DNA of 45,672 nt. Origin: Candidatus Binatia bacterium (GTDB lineage Bacteria > Desulfobacterota > Binatia > HRBIN30). The position numbers and the translations under genes were made by a program. Below, piece after piece: positions 34,296 to 41,952 of this stretch (position 1 is its first letter; every line of letters begins with the position of its first letter). The stretch covers positions 1-45,672 of the forward strand of contig JAKLJW010000040.1 in the NCBI GenBank assembly GCA_023150935.1, given 5' to 3'. The notes below the pieces were generated by a model, which worked only from the letters and a program-made list of their open reading frames with translations, had not been told where the DNA came from and searched no databases.

Positions 34296-35148
34296 GTATC
34301 GCGTCCTCGACCGCCATGCCGAGCTCCGGGAGCGCCGCCGCCAGCTCGTGCACCCGGCGGCGCTCAGGCCGGAGCTGCTGGCCACCGCCCCGAATCAGGT
34401 GTGGTCGTGGGACATCACCAGACTGCGCGGCCCGGCGAAGTGGACCTACTTCTACCTCTACGTGCTGATGGACATCTTCAGCCGCTATGTGGTCGGCTGG
34501 CTGATCGCCGAGCGCGAGTCCACCGGCCTGGCGCGCCGCCTGATCGCGCAGAGCTGCGCCACCCAGGGCATCGTGCCCGACCAGCTCACCGTCCACAGCG
34601 ACCGCGGCGCCAGCATGACATCCAAAGGGGTAGCCCAGCTGCTGGCCGACCTCGGCGTCACCAGGACGCATAGCCGACCCTACACCAGCAACGACAATCC
34701 GTTCAGCGAGGCGCTGTTCAAGACTGCCAAGTATCGCCCGGAGTTTCCCGAACGCTTCGGCTCGTTGCCCGACGCCCTCGCCTTCGGGCGGGTCTTCTTT
34801 CCCTGGTACAACACCGCCCACCACCACAGCGGCATCGGCTTCCTGACTCCGGCGGTGGTGCATGACGGCCAGGCACCCGCGGTACGGACCGCCCGCGCGG
34901 CCACCCTCGCGCGCGCCTTTGCGCTCCACCCGCAGCGCTTCAAGGGCCGCCAGCCACAGCCGCCCCTCCTGCTCCCAGCGGTCTGGATCAACCCGCCCCG
35001 CCCCGGCTCGCCGGGCCTCACTGCGGAAAACGACTGCACAGGAGCCTCTCAGCGCCACGATCTCGAGGCGGGACAGGGTACGAGTACCCCCGAAAACAGC
35101 GCCGCGAGCGCCTCCACGCTCCCCGCGCCGCCGCCGGCGGTACAGTAA
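34294..35148 (+). mobile_element. IS3-family transposase OrfB, N-terminally truncated
   Basis: 284 codons of an integrase-core (rve) transposase. WSWDITRL holds Asp40, HSDRG holds Asp103 and NPFSEALFK holds Glu139, so the DD(35)E triad is complete. The family protein normally has about 100 more residues before TMYRVL, with the HTH_21 domain; here they are missing and the sequence joins an antisense HTH remnant. Clear terminal repeats were not found at either side. It is probably a dead IS copy, but the catalytic domain itself is open. Confidence 0.8.
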
Positions 35149-35340
35149 ATTCACATGGAGAGTGTCTCACTTTCATTGACACGTTCCGACACCCGCGTGG
35201 GTCCCTCGGGGCTACCAATGAATCGACGCGCCTTTCGAAGGGGGTGGCCTTCGATACGGGCCCTGAAAAGACCGGCCCTACTCAGGCCGAACGGATCTAT
35301 GTTCATTGGCCCAACAAACCGGCACCCGCCGGTCGGGTTC
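35149..35340. repeat. Intergenic region with palindromic repeat copy 3 (35232-35292)
   Basis: CCTTCGATACGGGCCCTGAA at 35248-35267 and CTACTCAGGCCGAAC at 35278-35292 are the right-hand blocks of the palindrome family seen at 1-101. The remaining sequence shows no gene. It sits after the 3' end of the peptide-modification operon on the minus strand. Confidence 0.65.
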
Positions 35341-36957
35341 TCAGAACGAACTCGGGTCGTTGGTCGAGGGAACCTGATCTCGTGATCTCGCCCGGGGAAC
35401 CGGCTGGAGGCCGAGGGCCCGCGGCAGCACCGATTCGTCCACGAACAGGCGGTAGGGCCGCCGGATGTGCCAGCGCTCCTCCCGGGCCTCGTACCGCCCG
35501 ATCACGCGCCGGCCGATCACCAGCTTGAGCAGGACCTGGTGCCGAGCTCGGAAGGCGAGCACCCGCGGCCTCCACGAAGGCGGCAGCAGGCGTCGCAGTG
35601 CCCCGGTGCGGGCCAGGGCGTGGTACGCGCCGTGCAACAGCCGTCGGCTCAGGCGGTCGGCCGCGCGGCGGGCCCGGGCTCCGTGCCGGGCCGTCACACC
35701 GCCCAAGCCCCCGGCGATGCGCCGCCGCCTCCTGCCCCGCTGGGCCGCCACCACGCGGCCGGCGATCGCCGAGCGCGGCAAGATGCCGGGGTCGGCTGAG
35801 GCGTTGGCGTCGCCGCGGGTACGGGCGCCGGCGGGCGTGAGGCCGACCACGCGGTGGACGACCCAGCGCTCGCTCGTGGGTGAGAGGAAATGGATCACGT
35901 CGCCGACCCGCACCGGCCGCTCGCCGTAGGGCCGCACCTCCAGCAGGTCCGGCTCGCGCAGGGTGGGGTTCATGCTGGGACCGGTGTAGGCCACGAGCAG
36001 GCAGGAGGGATCGTGATCGAAGGAAGGGCCCCCCGGCGGGCCGACCTCCGCGCCCCGCCTCCCGCTCTCACTGCTCCCTCCGGCTCCGGGCACTCCCCTC
36101 CGGTCCCCGTCCCCGGACAGCGCTCGTTCCATCTGCTCCCAGAACGCGCCGTCCAGGCTGAGGTGGAGCATGCGGGTCGGGACGGCCGGCGCCAGGTCGT
36201 GCACGGCATCCATGTGCTCACGGTGGACGGCCCTCACGGCGGACTCCTCCATCCCGCGCGTCAGCGGGCCGCTCGCCTGCTGCGCCGATCCCATCAGCAG
36301 GGCCGCGGCCTGGGCGCGGTTGAGGGGGGTCACCCGTTCCTCGGGCGACTGCGTGAGGAAGAAGATCGCGCCCAGCGCTACGGCGTGCTGCACCTCCCAG
36401 GAGCCGCCGGGGCCGCCGGCCAGGAAGCGACTCCAGGTCGGCCAGGGGTGCGCCCAGTAGCGTCCCCCGTCGTCGCGCACCACCAGCACGGCATCGTCGC
36501 TCAGCGAGCGCCAGGGCGGCGGCAGGCGGTTGCTGGCGGTGGTCTTGCCGACCGTGCCCGGCCCGGCCAGGACGACCCCGCAGGGGCCCTCGGGCACCTG
36601 GCCGCCTGGCCGGCCCTGCGGGTAGGCGGCCAGGGCGCCGTGCAGCAGCACGCCGCCGCGCTGGTGGGCGTCGCGGGCGATCAGCAGCGCCAGGCGGTTC
36701 ATCTGGATCATCAGCATGTCGCCCCCGACCTCCGCCGGCAGGGGACAGACGAGCGGCCCGTCCCCCCTGGGATCTGGCAGCGGCGCGCGGTTGTCCTCAC
36801 TGGTAACCGCCACCAGTTCGCGCCCGGAGCCGCCCGCCGCGAGCCCCATTGCGGCGCCCAGGGCGGCGACCACGACCCCCGCCCGCTCGTCCCCCGGCCG
36901 GATCAGCCAGCGCCGCCCGTCGGCCAGCGCCAGGGTCAGGCCGGGCGGATCGGTCAC
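35341..36957 (-). CDS. ScmC-like HPr-kinase-type protein fused to S26 signal peptidase domain
   Basis: A 538-residue two-part protein. Residues about 1-280 resemble the HPr-kinase-like ScmC of the SynChlorMet cassette. AGPGTVGKTT (131-140) is a P-loop, preceded by GGVLLHGALAA and followed by LSDDAVLV. Residues 281-315 are a low-complexity linker. Residues about 320-410 are a signal-peptidase domain of the S26 SipW/ER type: GPSMNPTL with Ser328, VGDVIHFLSP, WVVHRVVG with His368, and RGDANASAD with Asp383. That set uses Ser-His-Asp in place of Ser-Lys. The rest is Arg-rich. The GTG at 36957 overlaps the stop of the upstream radical SAM gene (GTGA), which supports it over longer starts. It may cut the leader of the modified peptide. 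Confidence 0.75.
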   Translation of the reverse strand: MTDPPGLTLALADGRRWLIRPGDERAGVVVAALGAAMGLAAGGSGRELVAVTSEDNRAPLPDPRGDGPLVCPLPAEVGGDMLMIQMNRLALLIARDAHQRGGVLLHGALAAYPQGRPGGQVPEGPCGVVLAGPGTVGKTTASNRLPPPWRSLSDDAVLVVRDDGGRYWAHPWPTWSRFLAGGPGGSWEVQHAVALGAIFFLTQSPEERVTPLNRAQAAALLMGSAQQASGPLTRGMEESAVRAVHREHMDAVHDLAPAVPTRMLHLSLDGAFWEQMERALSGDGDRRGVPGAGGSSESGRRGAEVGPPGGPSFDHDPSCLLVAYTGPSMNPTLREPDLLEVRPYGERPVRVGDVIHFLSPTSERWVVHRVVGLTPAGARTRGDANASADPGILPRSAIAGRVVAAQRGRRRRRIAGGLGGVTARHGARARRAADRLSRRLLHGAYHALARTGALRRLLPPSWRPRVLAFRARHQVLLKLVIGRRVIGRYEAREERWHIRRPYRLFVDESVLPRALGLQPVPRARSRDQVPSTNDPSSF

Positions 36958-38156
36958 TCGCACGAGGCGCCCCGCCCGCTCACGGGGGGCTTGCGCCGGG
37001 TGGCCGGGAAGGCGCCGCGCCGCTCCGCCTCCATGCACAGGGCGTCGGGCCACACCAGCCGGCGTCCGTCCACGAAGTTCTGCGCCACGCAGCCGGTGCG
37101 GCAGCGCTCGGCCAGGGCGCAGCCGCCGCAGATGCCGGGGAAGCCCTCCGCATCGGCCAGGACCCGGCGCAGCTCCAGGATGGTGGGGTGGGTCAGCCAG
37201 ATCTCGCGGATGCTGCCTTTCCCCAGCCGCCCGTAGACCAGCTCGGGTACCGTGCGCCCGATGCCGCAGAGCACGATCTCGCCCCCGCCCAGGATGCCCA
37301 GGATGCCGCGCACGCCGCAGTCGCCGGTGCGCCCGTTGCGGCGCATCAGCTCGTGGATCGGGGTCAGGGCCAGCGCGGTGTTGAGCACCAGGGAGATGGG
37401 CAGCCCCTCGGCCTCAAGGCGCGGCCCGAGCTCGTCGTAGACGTAGCGCGCAAGGGCCATTCGCTCCTCGAAGTCCAGGCCCTCCCCGCTCCTGTGCATA
37501 ACGGCGCCCCGCCCGGTGTTGGTGACCGGGTTGAACTTCACCGAGCGGGCGCCGTGCGCGGCGGCCAGGCGGACCACCTCCTCCACCTGGTCGCGGTTGC
37601 CGCGGTGCACCGACATGATCACCTGGGCGTTGGCGTAGCCGGCCCCGACGATGAAGTCCAAGCCCCGCAGGACGGCGTCGAAGGCCCCGGGGACGCGGCG
37701 GAAGGCGTCGTGCGTGGCGGCGTCGGCGCCGTCGATGCTGACCGAGATGAAGCCCACGCTGGTCTCGTTCTTCAGATAGCGCGCCAGCTCGGCGGTGAGC
37801 AGCGTGCCGTTGGTCTCCATGTTGAGACTCAGCCCCTCGGCCGTGAGCATGTCCACGATCTCGACGAAACGGGGGTGAAGCGTCGGCTCGCCCCCGGTGA
37901 GCTTGGCGCTGTGCAGGCCCAGCGGGCGGGCCTCCCGCACGGCCGCCCGCAGCGCGGCGGGGTCGATTACGTCGCCGGGGTCCGCCCGTCCGTCAACGAA
38001 GCGCGGCACGATCCAGCAGTGGCGGCAGGAAAGGTTGCAGCTGGTGGACAGGTACAGGTAAAAGGTCCGCAGGGCCGGCACGCCCTCGGGCAGGCCGGGG
38101 GCCGGACGCTCCGTCCCGTCCGGGGAGCCTTGCTCGGTGAAGTCACAGAGGGACAC
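36954..38156 (-). CDS. Radical SAM/SPASM-type peptide-modifying enzyme (ScmF-like)
   Basis: A 400-residue radical SAM enzyme. STSCNLSCRHCWI gives Cys40-x3-Cys44-x2-Cys47, which binds the [4Fe-4S] cluster that cleaves S-adenosylmethionine. LTGGEPTLHP is the GGE motif. The C-terminal part has CGIGRTVPELVYG, then CGGCALAERCRTGC, the Cys-rich SPASM-like site for extra clusters. It fits the ScmF role of the SynChlorMet cassette. It begins with GTG at 38156 after GGAGGG at good spacing. It is read after the precursor gene and overlaps the ScmC-like gene by 4 bp. Confidence 0.87.
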   Translation of the reverse strand: MSLCDFTEQGSPDGTERPAPGLPEGVPALRTFYLYLSTSCNLSCRHCWIVPRFVDGRADPGDVIDPAALRAAVREARPLGLHSAKLTGGEPTLHPRFVEIVDMLTAEGLSLNMETNGTLLTAELARYLKNETSVGFISVSIDGADAATHDAFRRVPGAFDAVLRGLDFIVGAGYANAQVIMSVHRGNRDQVEEVVRLAAAHGARSVKFNPVTNTGRGAVMHRSGEGLDFEERMALARYVYDELGPRLEAEGLPISLVLNTALALTPIHELMRRNGRTGDCGVRGILGILGGGEIVLCGIGRTVPELVYGRLGKGSIREIWLTHPTILELRRVLADAEGFPGICGGCALAERCRTGCVAQNFVDGRRLVWPDALCMEAERRGAFPATRRKPPVSGRGASCE

Positions 38157-38198
38157 GTATCGCCCTCCGACGCCCCTGTCGGGCCGGTCGGTTGGTCA

Positions 38199-38453
38199 CT
38201 AAAAGGAACTCCCAGCAATAGAACAATCGGGGGAGTTCCCCGGAGCGCAGTCCCAGCTGGCCGAATCGCCGACCCCGCATTGTCCTGACGTGGGGGACGT
38301 GCCGGTAGAGCATTGCCCATCACCGTTGCTCCCAGGCGCACAGTAGCCGGTCCCGGCGTGCAGGGCGCTCATGCGCAGCGCGCGGGGCGGCTCGTAGCGC
38401 GGTCGGGTGTCCCGGGTCCCGGTGCCCTTCCTGGCCGGCGGCTGTTTGTGCAT
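38199..38453 (-). CDS. RiPP precursor peptide (ScmA-like)
   Basis: An 84-residue peptide. Residues 1-34 are a basic leader (RPRYEPPRALRMSALHAG). Residues 35-84 are a core rich in Gly, Ser, Asp and Cys, with five Cys at 38, 48, 59, 69 and 77; CAPGS and CAPGN recur. This layout recalls ScmA, the substrate of the SynChlorMet cassette. The gene has a strong GGAGGAGAG site and sits between the two radical SAM genes. The likely changes are Cys-derived or carbon-linked crosslinks, but the chemistry is unknown. The core ends at the stop; no C-terminal tail is seen. Confidence 0.8.
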   Translation of the reverse strand: MHKQPPARKGTGTRDTRPRYEPPRALRMSALHAGTGYCAPGSNGDGQCSTGTSPTSGQCGVGDSASWDCAPGNSPDCSIAGSSF

Positions 38454-38468
38454 GCTCTCCTCCTTCTC

Positions 38469-38499
38469 CTCAGCGCGGGCTGGCGCCCGCAACCCATTG
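38469..38499. repeat. 31-bp dispersed repeat (also at 32264-32294)
   Basis: Second copy of the repeat described at 32264, with GCGGGCTGGCGCCCGC as its hairpin. It lies in the leader of the precursor-peptide gene. Confidence 0.5.
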
Positions 38500-38502
38500 C
38501 GG

Positions 38503-38569
38503 ATTTCGGAATGCGGATTGCGGAACTCATGAATCCCTCGTCCGCAATCCGAAATCCGCATTCCGAAAT
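38503..38569. repeat. Inverted repeat upstream of the precursor gene
   Basis: ATTTCGGAATGCGGATT at 38503-38519 is repeated inverted and perfect at 38553-38569, each within a run of ATT(T/G)CGGA heptamers. A long hairpin can form in the transcript between the radical SAM gene ending at 38605 and the precursor gene starting at 38453. It could slow read-through, raise or lower the amount of precursor mRNA, or just be an inserted intergenic repeat. Confidence 0.7.
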
Positions 38570-38604
38570 TCTTCGCACCATGCGACGAACTCGCGAATAG
38601 TGGC

Positions 38605-39771
38605 TCAGGCATCCTTTGCCCATGCCCGGTAGCAGGTCAGCGGGTCGATCGCGTTCAGCCGTCCGTACCTCGCCATCGCCACGGCGGGGCAGCCGCCCGT
38701 GCAGAAGCCGGTGTAGGGGCAGCCGGCGCACGATCCCAGGGCGCTCAAGGGGATCTGGCGGCGCCGGCGCACCGCGTCGATCGAGGGGTGGCGCTGCCAG
38801 GCGTCCTGGATCGGGTTCACGCCCACCACGCCCATCGTGAGGGTGGGCAGCAGGCTGCAGGGCACCATGGTGCCGTCGTGCAGGATGGCCATCTTGGCGA
38901 ACACACCGCCGCAGGAGCAAAGCGTGCCGCGCCCGGGGATCCCCGTCTCGCCTCGGGCCACGCGCCCTTCGATCTCGGCGAAGTGCCGGGCCCGGGACAG
39001 GGGGCCGGCCTGGGCGCCGATGCGGCCCCCGTAGCGCTCGTTCAACCGCGTCAGCGCCTCCATGGCCCGGCGGCGTTCCTCCTCGGTCAGCACCACGTCC
39101 TGCCCGTAGCAGCGGGCCGAGCCCATCTGCTCGGCCTCGTTGGTACTGAAGCCCTCGAGGCCCACGTCCTCGATCAGCAGGTGGGCCAGGTCCTCCAGGT
39201 CGTCCACGTTGTGGCGGTTGATGGTCACCCGCACGGCGACGGGCAGCCCGGCGGCTTTCAGCAGGCGCAGCCCCCGCAGTGCGCTGTGGAAGCTGTGGGG
39301 TGGGCGGCTCTTGTCGTGCACCTCGGCGCGCGAGCCGTCGATCGAGACCTGGATCGAGTCCAGCCGCAGGCGGCGCTTGCCCTCCTCGAAGGCGGCGATG
39401 GTCCTTTCGGTGAGGAGCGTACCGTTGGTCAGGATGCCGTAGCGCATGCGGTTGGCGATCAAGCCGTCTATCAGGTCGAACAGGTCGGGGCGAGTGAAGG
39501 CCTCCCCGCCGCTCAGGGTTACCCGCTGCACGGCCAGCCGGCCCAGGGCCTCGAAGCACGTCAGCCAGCGCTCGGTGGGAAGGTCGGACAGGGCAGCCAT
39601 CTCGTCGGCGTAGAAGCAGTAGCGGCAGCGCAGGTTGCAGCGCCCGGTGATCGAGATCTCCACCGTCCTTGGCGCGGGGCGAACCCCCGGCGGGGGCACG
39701 GTCGGGTCCAATAAGGACTCCGGCGCCCCGGGGGACTCGGTAGTCGTGGGCACGCGCCCGGCCTCAGTCAT
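38605..39771 (-). CDS. Radical SAM/SPASM peptide-modifying enzyme (ScmE-like)
   Basis: A 388-residue radical SAM enzyme. ITGRCNLRCRYCFYADE gives Cys45-x3-Cys49-x2-Cys52. LSGGEAFTRPDLFDLI has the GGE motif. The C-terminal part has CSCGGVFAKMAILHDGTMVP, then CAGCPYTGFCTGGCPA, a full SPASM-type site for auxiliary clusters. It fits ScmE of the SynChlorMet cassette. The ATG at 39771 overlaps the stop of the PqqD-like gene by 8 bp, so they are translationally coupled. The precursor is the likely substrate. Confidence 0.9.
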   Translation of the reverse strand: MTEAGRVPTTTESPGAPESLLDPTVPPPGVRPAPRTVEISITGRCNLRCRYCFYADEMAALSDLPTERWLTCFEALGRLAVQRVTLSGGEAFTRPDLFDLIDGLIANRMRYGILTNGTLLTERTIAAFEEGKRRLRLDSIQVSIDGSRAEVHDKSRPPHSFHSALRGLRLLKAAGLPVAVRVTINRHNVDDLEDLAHLLIEDVGLEGFSTNEAEQMGSARCYGQDVVLTEEERRRAMEALTRLNERYGGRIGAQAGPLSRARHFAEIEGRVARGETGIPGRGTLCSCGGVFAKMAILHDGTMVPCSLLPTLTMGVVGVNPIQDAWQRHPSIDAVRRRRQIPLSALGSCAGCPYTGFCTGGCPAVAMARYGRLNAIDPLTCYRAWAKDA

Positions 39772-40051
39772 CTGCGCCGATCTCCTGCACGTATCCGGGC
39801 ACCAGAGCCCGGATGAACCCCGCCGCGTCCTCCGCGGCCTGCTCGGTCGAGACCCCGCGGAAGCTCTCGGTCAGGTAGGCGGCAATCTCCTCCACCGTGC
39901 GCGGCGCGGCCAAGAACCCCCACACCGCCCGACCGGTGAGGTTCACGACCACCGAGTCGGCGGTGTCGGGGTTGAAGAGGACGGCCCCCTCATCCCCCTC
40001 GTCGCCGCAGGAAACGACGGGGTTTGCCTGATAGCGCCGAGGTGGGTCCAG
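39764..40051 (-). CDS. PqqD-like peptide chaperone (ScmD-like), probable CTG start
   Basis: A 95-residue PqqD-family protein of the type that binds leader peptides of radical-SAM-modified precursors (RRE fold). It has RRYQANPVVSCGDEGDEGAV, then LFNPDTADSVVVNLTGRAVW, then EEIAAYLTESF. An ideal AAGGAGG lies 6 nt before a CTG at 40051, and family likeness begins right there. There is no ATG, and no GTG or TTG, in the right place, so CTG is the best guess. It starts 11 nt after the other PqqD-like gene and overlaps the radical SAM gene. Confidence 0.75.
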   Translation of the reverse strand: MDPPRRYQANPVVSCGDEGDEGAVLFNPDTADSVVVNLTGRAVWGFLAAPRTVEEIAAYLTESFRGVSTEQAAEDAAGFIRALVPGYVQEIGADD

Positions 40052-40062
40052 CCGGTTCCTCC

Positions 40063-40434
40063 TTACCTTCGATCCGCCCCGGTCCGGGGTGCCCCGGAAG
40101 CGAACCCCGGCAGCTCCCGACCGATGAACCCGTCCTCGGCCAGCGTGTCCAGCAGTGCCATGACCTCTCCGGGCATCGTGTCGGGCACATCCTCGAAGTG
40201 GCGACCCACGCAGGCGACGATGTCCTCCACGCTGCGCCTGCCGTCCACCAGCTTCCACACCAGGATGCCGGTGGAGTTGAGGGCTAGAGCCGCAGCCGTG
40301 TCCAGGTTGACCAGGACGGCCCAGTCGTCGAGGCCCTCCCGCAAGACGACGGCGGGATCGGGAAGGGGCCTGTCCATCTGCCCTATCGCGCGCTCCTCGA
40401 TACCTGAGGACCAAGCGTTCTCGGTGTCGTCCAT
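40063..40434 (-). CDS. Second PqqD-like peptide chaperone
   Basis: A 123-residue protein with a PqqD-type domain. DWAVLVNLDTAAALALNSTG, then ILVWKLVDGRRSVEDIVACV, then FEDVPDTMPGEVMALLDTL. It is first in the operon. The ATG at 40434 is used; an in-frame ATG at 40377 (MDRPLPDPAVVLREG) would start at the domain edge and is possible. It differs from the other PqqD protein in the N-terminal half, so the two may serve different enzymes or different stretches of the leader. Confidence 0.8.
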   Translation of the reverse strand: MDDTENAWSSGIEERAIGQMDRPLPDPAVVLREGLDDWAVLVNLDTAAALALNSTGILVWKLVDGRRSVEDIVACVGRHFEDVPDTMPGEVMALLDTLAEDGFIGRELPGFASGAPRTGADRR

Positions 40435-40683
40435 GGCGGCTCGATGGCAGGCGTGGTACCAGAGGGCACCGATGCAGGTCAAGGCAACCGGAGCGCCGCT
40501 TGCCCGGGGCGGGCGGGGCTGGAACAGAATGGCCGACAGCGCCACCGGACGACAAGCCCGCACCTCCCACGCGCATGCTCGGAGTTCGAATTCAGGGGTC
40601 TGGTTAAGGTACCTGAGGCAGGGGCTCTTGCGGACGCCGCCGGCCGACCCCGGCGGCAACGGTCGCGCCGGTCGCGCTGCGGT
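40435..40683. promoter_or_regulatory. Divergent promoter region of the peptide cluster
   Basis: 249 bp between the first gene of the minus-strand operon and the nucleotidyltransferase gene. Both must have promoters here or in the coding ends. No box could be recognised with confidence. Confidence 0.4.
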
Positions 40684-41952
40684 ATGAGCATGCCCGTGGA
40701 TCACCCGACCCGGACCGAGCTGCTGCTCTGCTCGATGCTGAGCGATGGCTCGGCGTGGGACGCCGACCTGGCGAGCCTGCCGGACTCCGCATGGGACGAG
40801 CTGGTGCAGCAGGCCTCCAGGCACGGTGTGGGGCCTCTCCTGTACCGGCGACTGAAGGGCAGCGGACCGGACGGCGGCGTGGATGGGGTCCCCGAACGCG
40901 TCGTGGACCGGTTGCGGGACGAGTACCTGGGGTGCGCGACGAGGAACACGCTGATCTACCACAGGCTGACGGAGGTGTTCGACGCCCTGCGGGACGCGGG
41001 CATCCCGGTCATCCCTCTCAAGGGAGCGCACATCGCGGAGCTAGTCTACGGCAACGTGGCCCTCAGGTCGCTGGGCGACGTGGACCTGCTGGTCCGTAAG
41101 TCCGACCTGGCGGGGGCGGCCGAGGCGCTGGAGGGAGTCGGCTACCGCCCGTCCCAGCCCTTCTGGATCGAAGCGACATGCGCCACCCGCCATCAGCTGC
41201 CCCCCTTCATCAAGGCCGGCGGGCCCATGATCGAGGTGCACTGGACCATCGAGCGCCCGGGCGGCCCCTTCCGGATCGACCTCGACGGACTGTGGCAGAG
41301 GGCGCAGCCGGCCGACATCAATGGCAGCCCGGTGTTGGTCCTGTCCCCCGAGGACCTGATGCTCCACCTGTGCCTGCACGCCTGCTTCCACCACCGTCTA
41401 ACGATCGGAGCCAGGGCTCTGTGCGACGTCGCGGCCGTGATCCGGCGCGATCAGGGTGGGCTGGACTGGGAGCAGTTAGTCGCCCGCGCCCGGGAGTGGG
41501 GGGCGACCAAGCCCGTGTACCTCACGCTGTGGCTTGCGCGGGCGTGGGTGGGGGCGGCCGTGCCCCCCGACGTGCTCGCCGACCTGGCCCCCGCCGACCT
41601 CAACCCGGGGCTCGTGGCCCTGGCCACGGAGCAGCTTTTCGGCGCGCGCACGGGTGGCTCTCTGCCGGTGAGTTCGAACTTCATGCGGATCTGGAACGTC
41701 CGCGGGCTCCGGGGCAAGGTGGCCGGCTTCCTCAGGTTCACGTTCCCGTCCCGCGAGACCATGGCGACCATGTACCCGGCCCCCCCTTCCTCCGGGCGGA
41801 TCTACCTCTACTACCCTGTGCGGCTGAAGGACGTTCTCGTCCGCTACGGCCGCAGCGCCTGGCGGCTGCTGCGCCGGGACGAGGTCATGCTGGTTTCGGC
41901 CCGGCGGGAGAACAATGGCAACGCCCTGGTGGACTGGTTAGCCCGGCCCTGA
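40684..41952 (+). CDS. Nucleotidyltransferase-family protein of the RiPP cluster
   Basis: A 422-residue protein of the uncharacterised nucleotidyltransferase family (PF14907 type). IPVIPLKGAHIAELVYG and LRSLGDVDLLVRKSDL carry the GDxD acidic pair that binds metal in the Pol-beta-like fold. The rest is helical, with HHRLTIGARALCDVAAVI and a C-terminal amphipathic region ending in YYPVRLKDVLVRYG. Genes of this family often sit beside PqqD and HPr-kinase-like genes in peptide clusters. ATG at 40684; the frame is open upstream but not family-like. It is read away from the operon. Confidence 0.8.
   Translation: MSMPVDHPTRTELLLCSMLSDGSAWDADLASLPDSAWDELVQQASRHGVGPLLYRRLKGSGPDGGVDGVPERVVDRLRDEYLGCATRNTLIYHRLTEVFDALRDAGIPVIPLKGAHIAELVYGNVALRSLGDVDLLVRKSDLAGAAEALEGVGYRPSQPFWIEATCATRHQLPPFIKAGGPMIEVHWTIERPGGPFRIDLDGLWQRAQPADINGSPVLVLSPEDLMLHLCLHACFHHRLTIGARALCDVAAVIRRDQGGLDWEQLVARAREWGATKPVYLTLWLARAWVGAAVPPDVLADLAPADLNPGLVALATEQLFGARTGGSLPVSSNFMRIWNVRGLRGKVAGFLRFTFPSRETMATMYPAPPSSGRIYLYYPVRLKDVLVRYGRSAWRLLRRDEVMLVSARRENNGNALVDWLARP

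Noticed and set aside
34294..35148. A complete insertion sequence
   Set aside because: The N-terminal HTH part of the transposase is missing and no terminal repeats were found.
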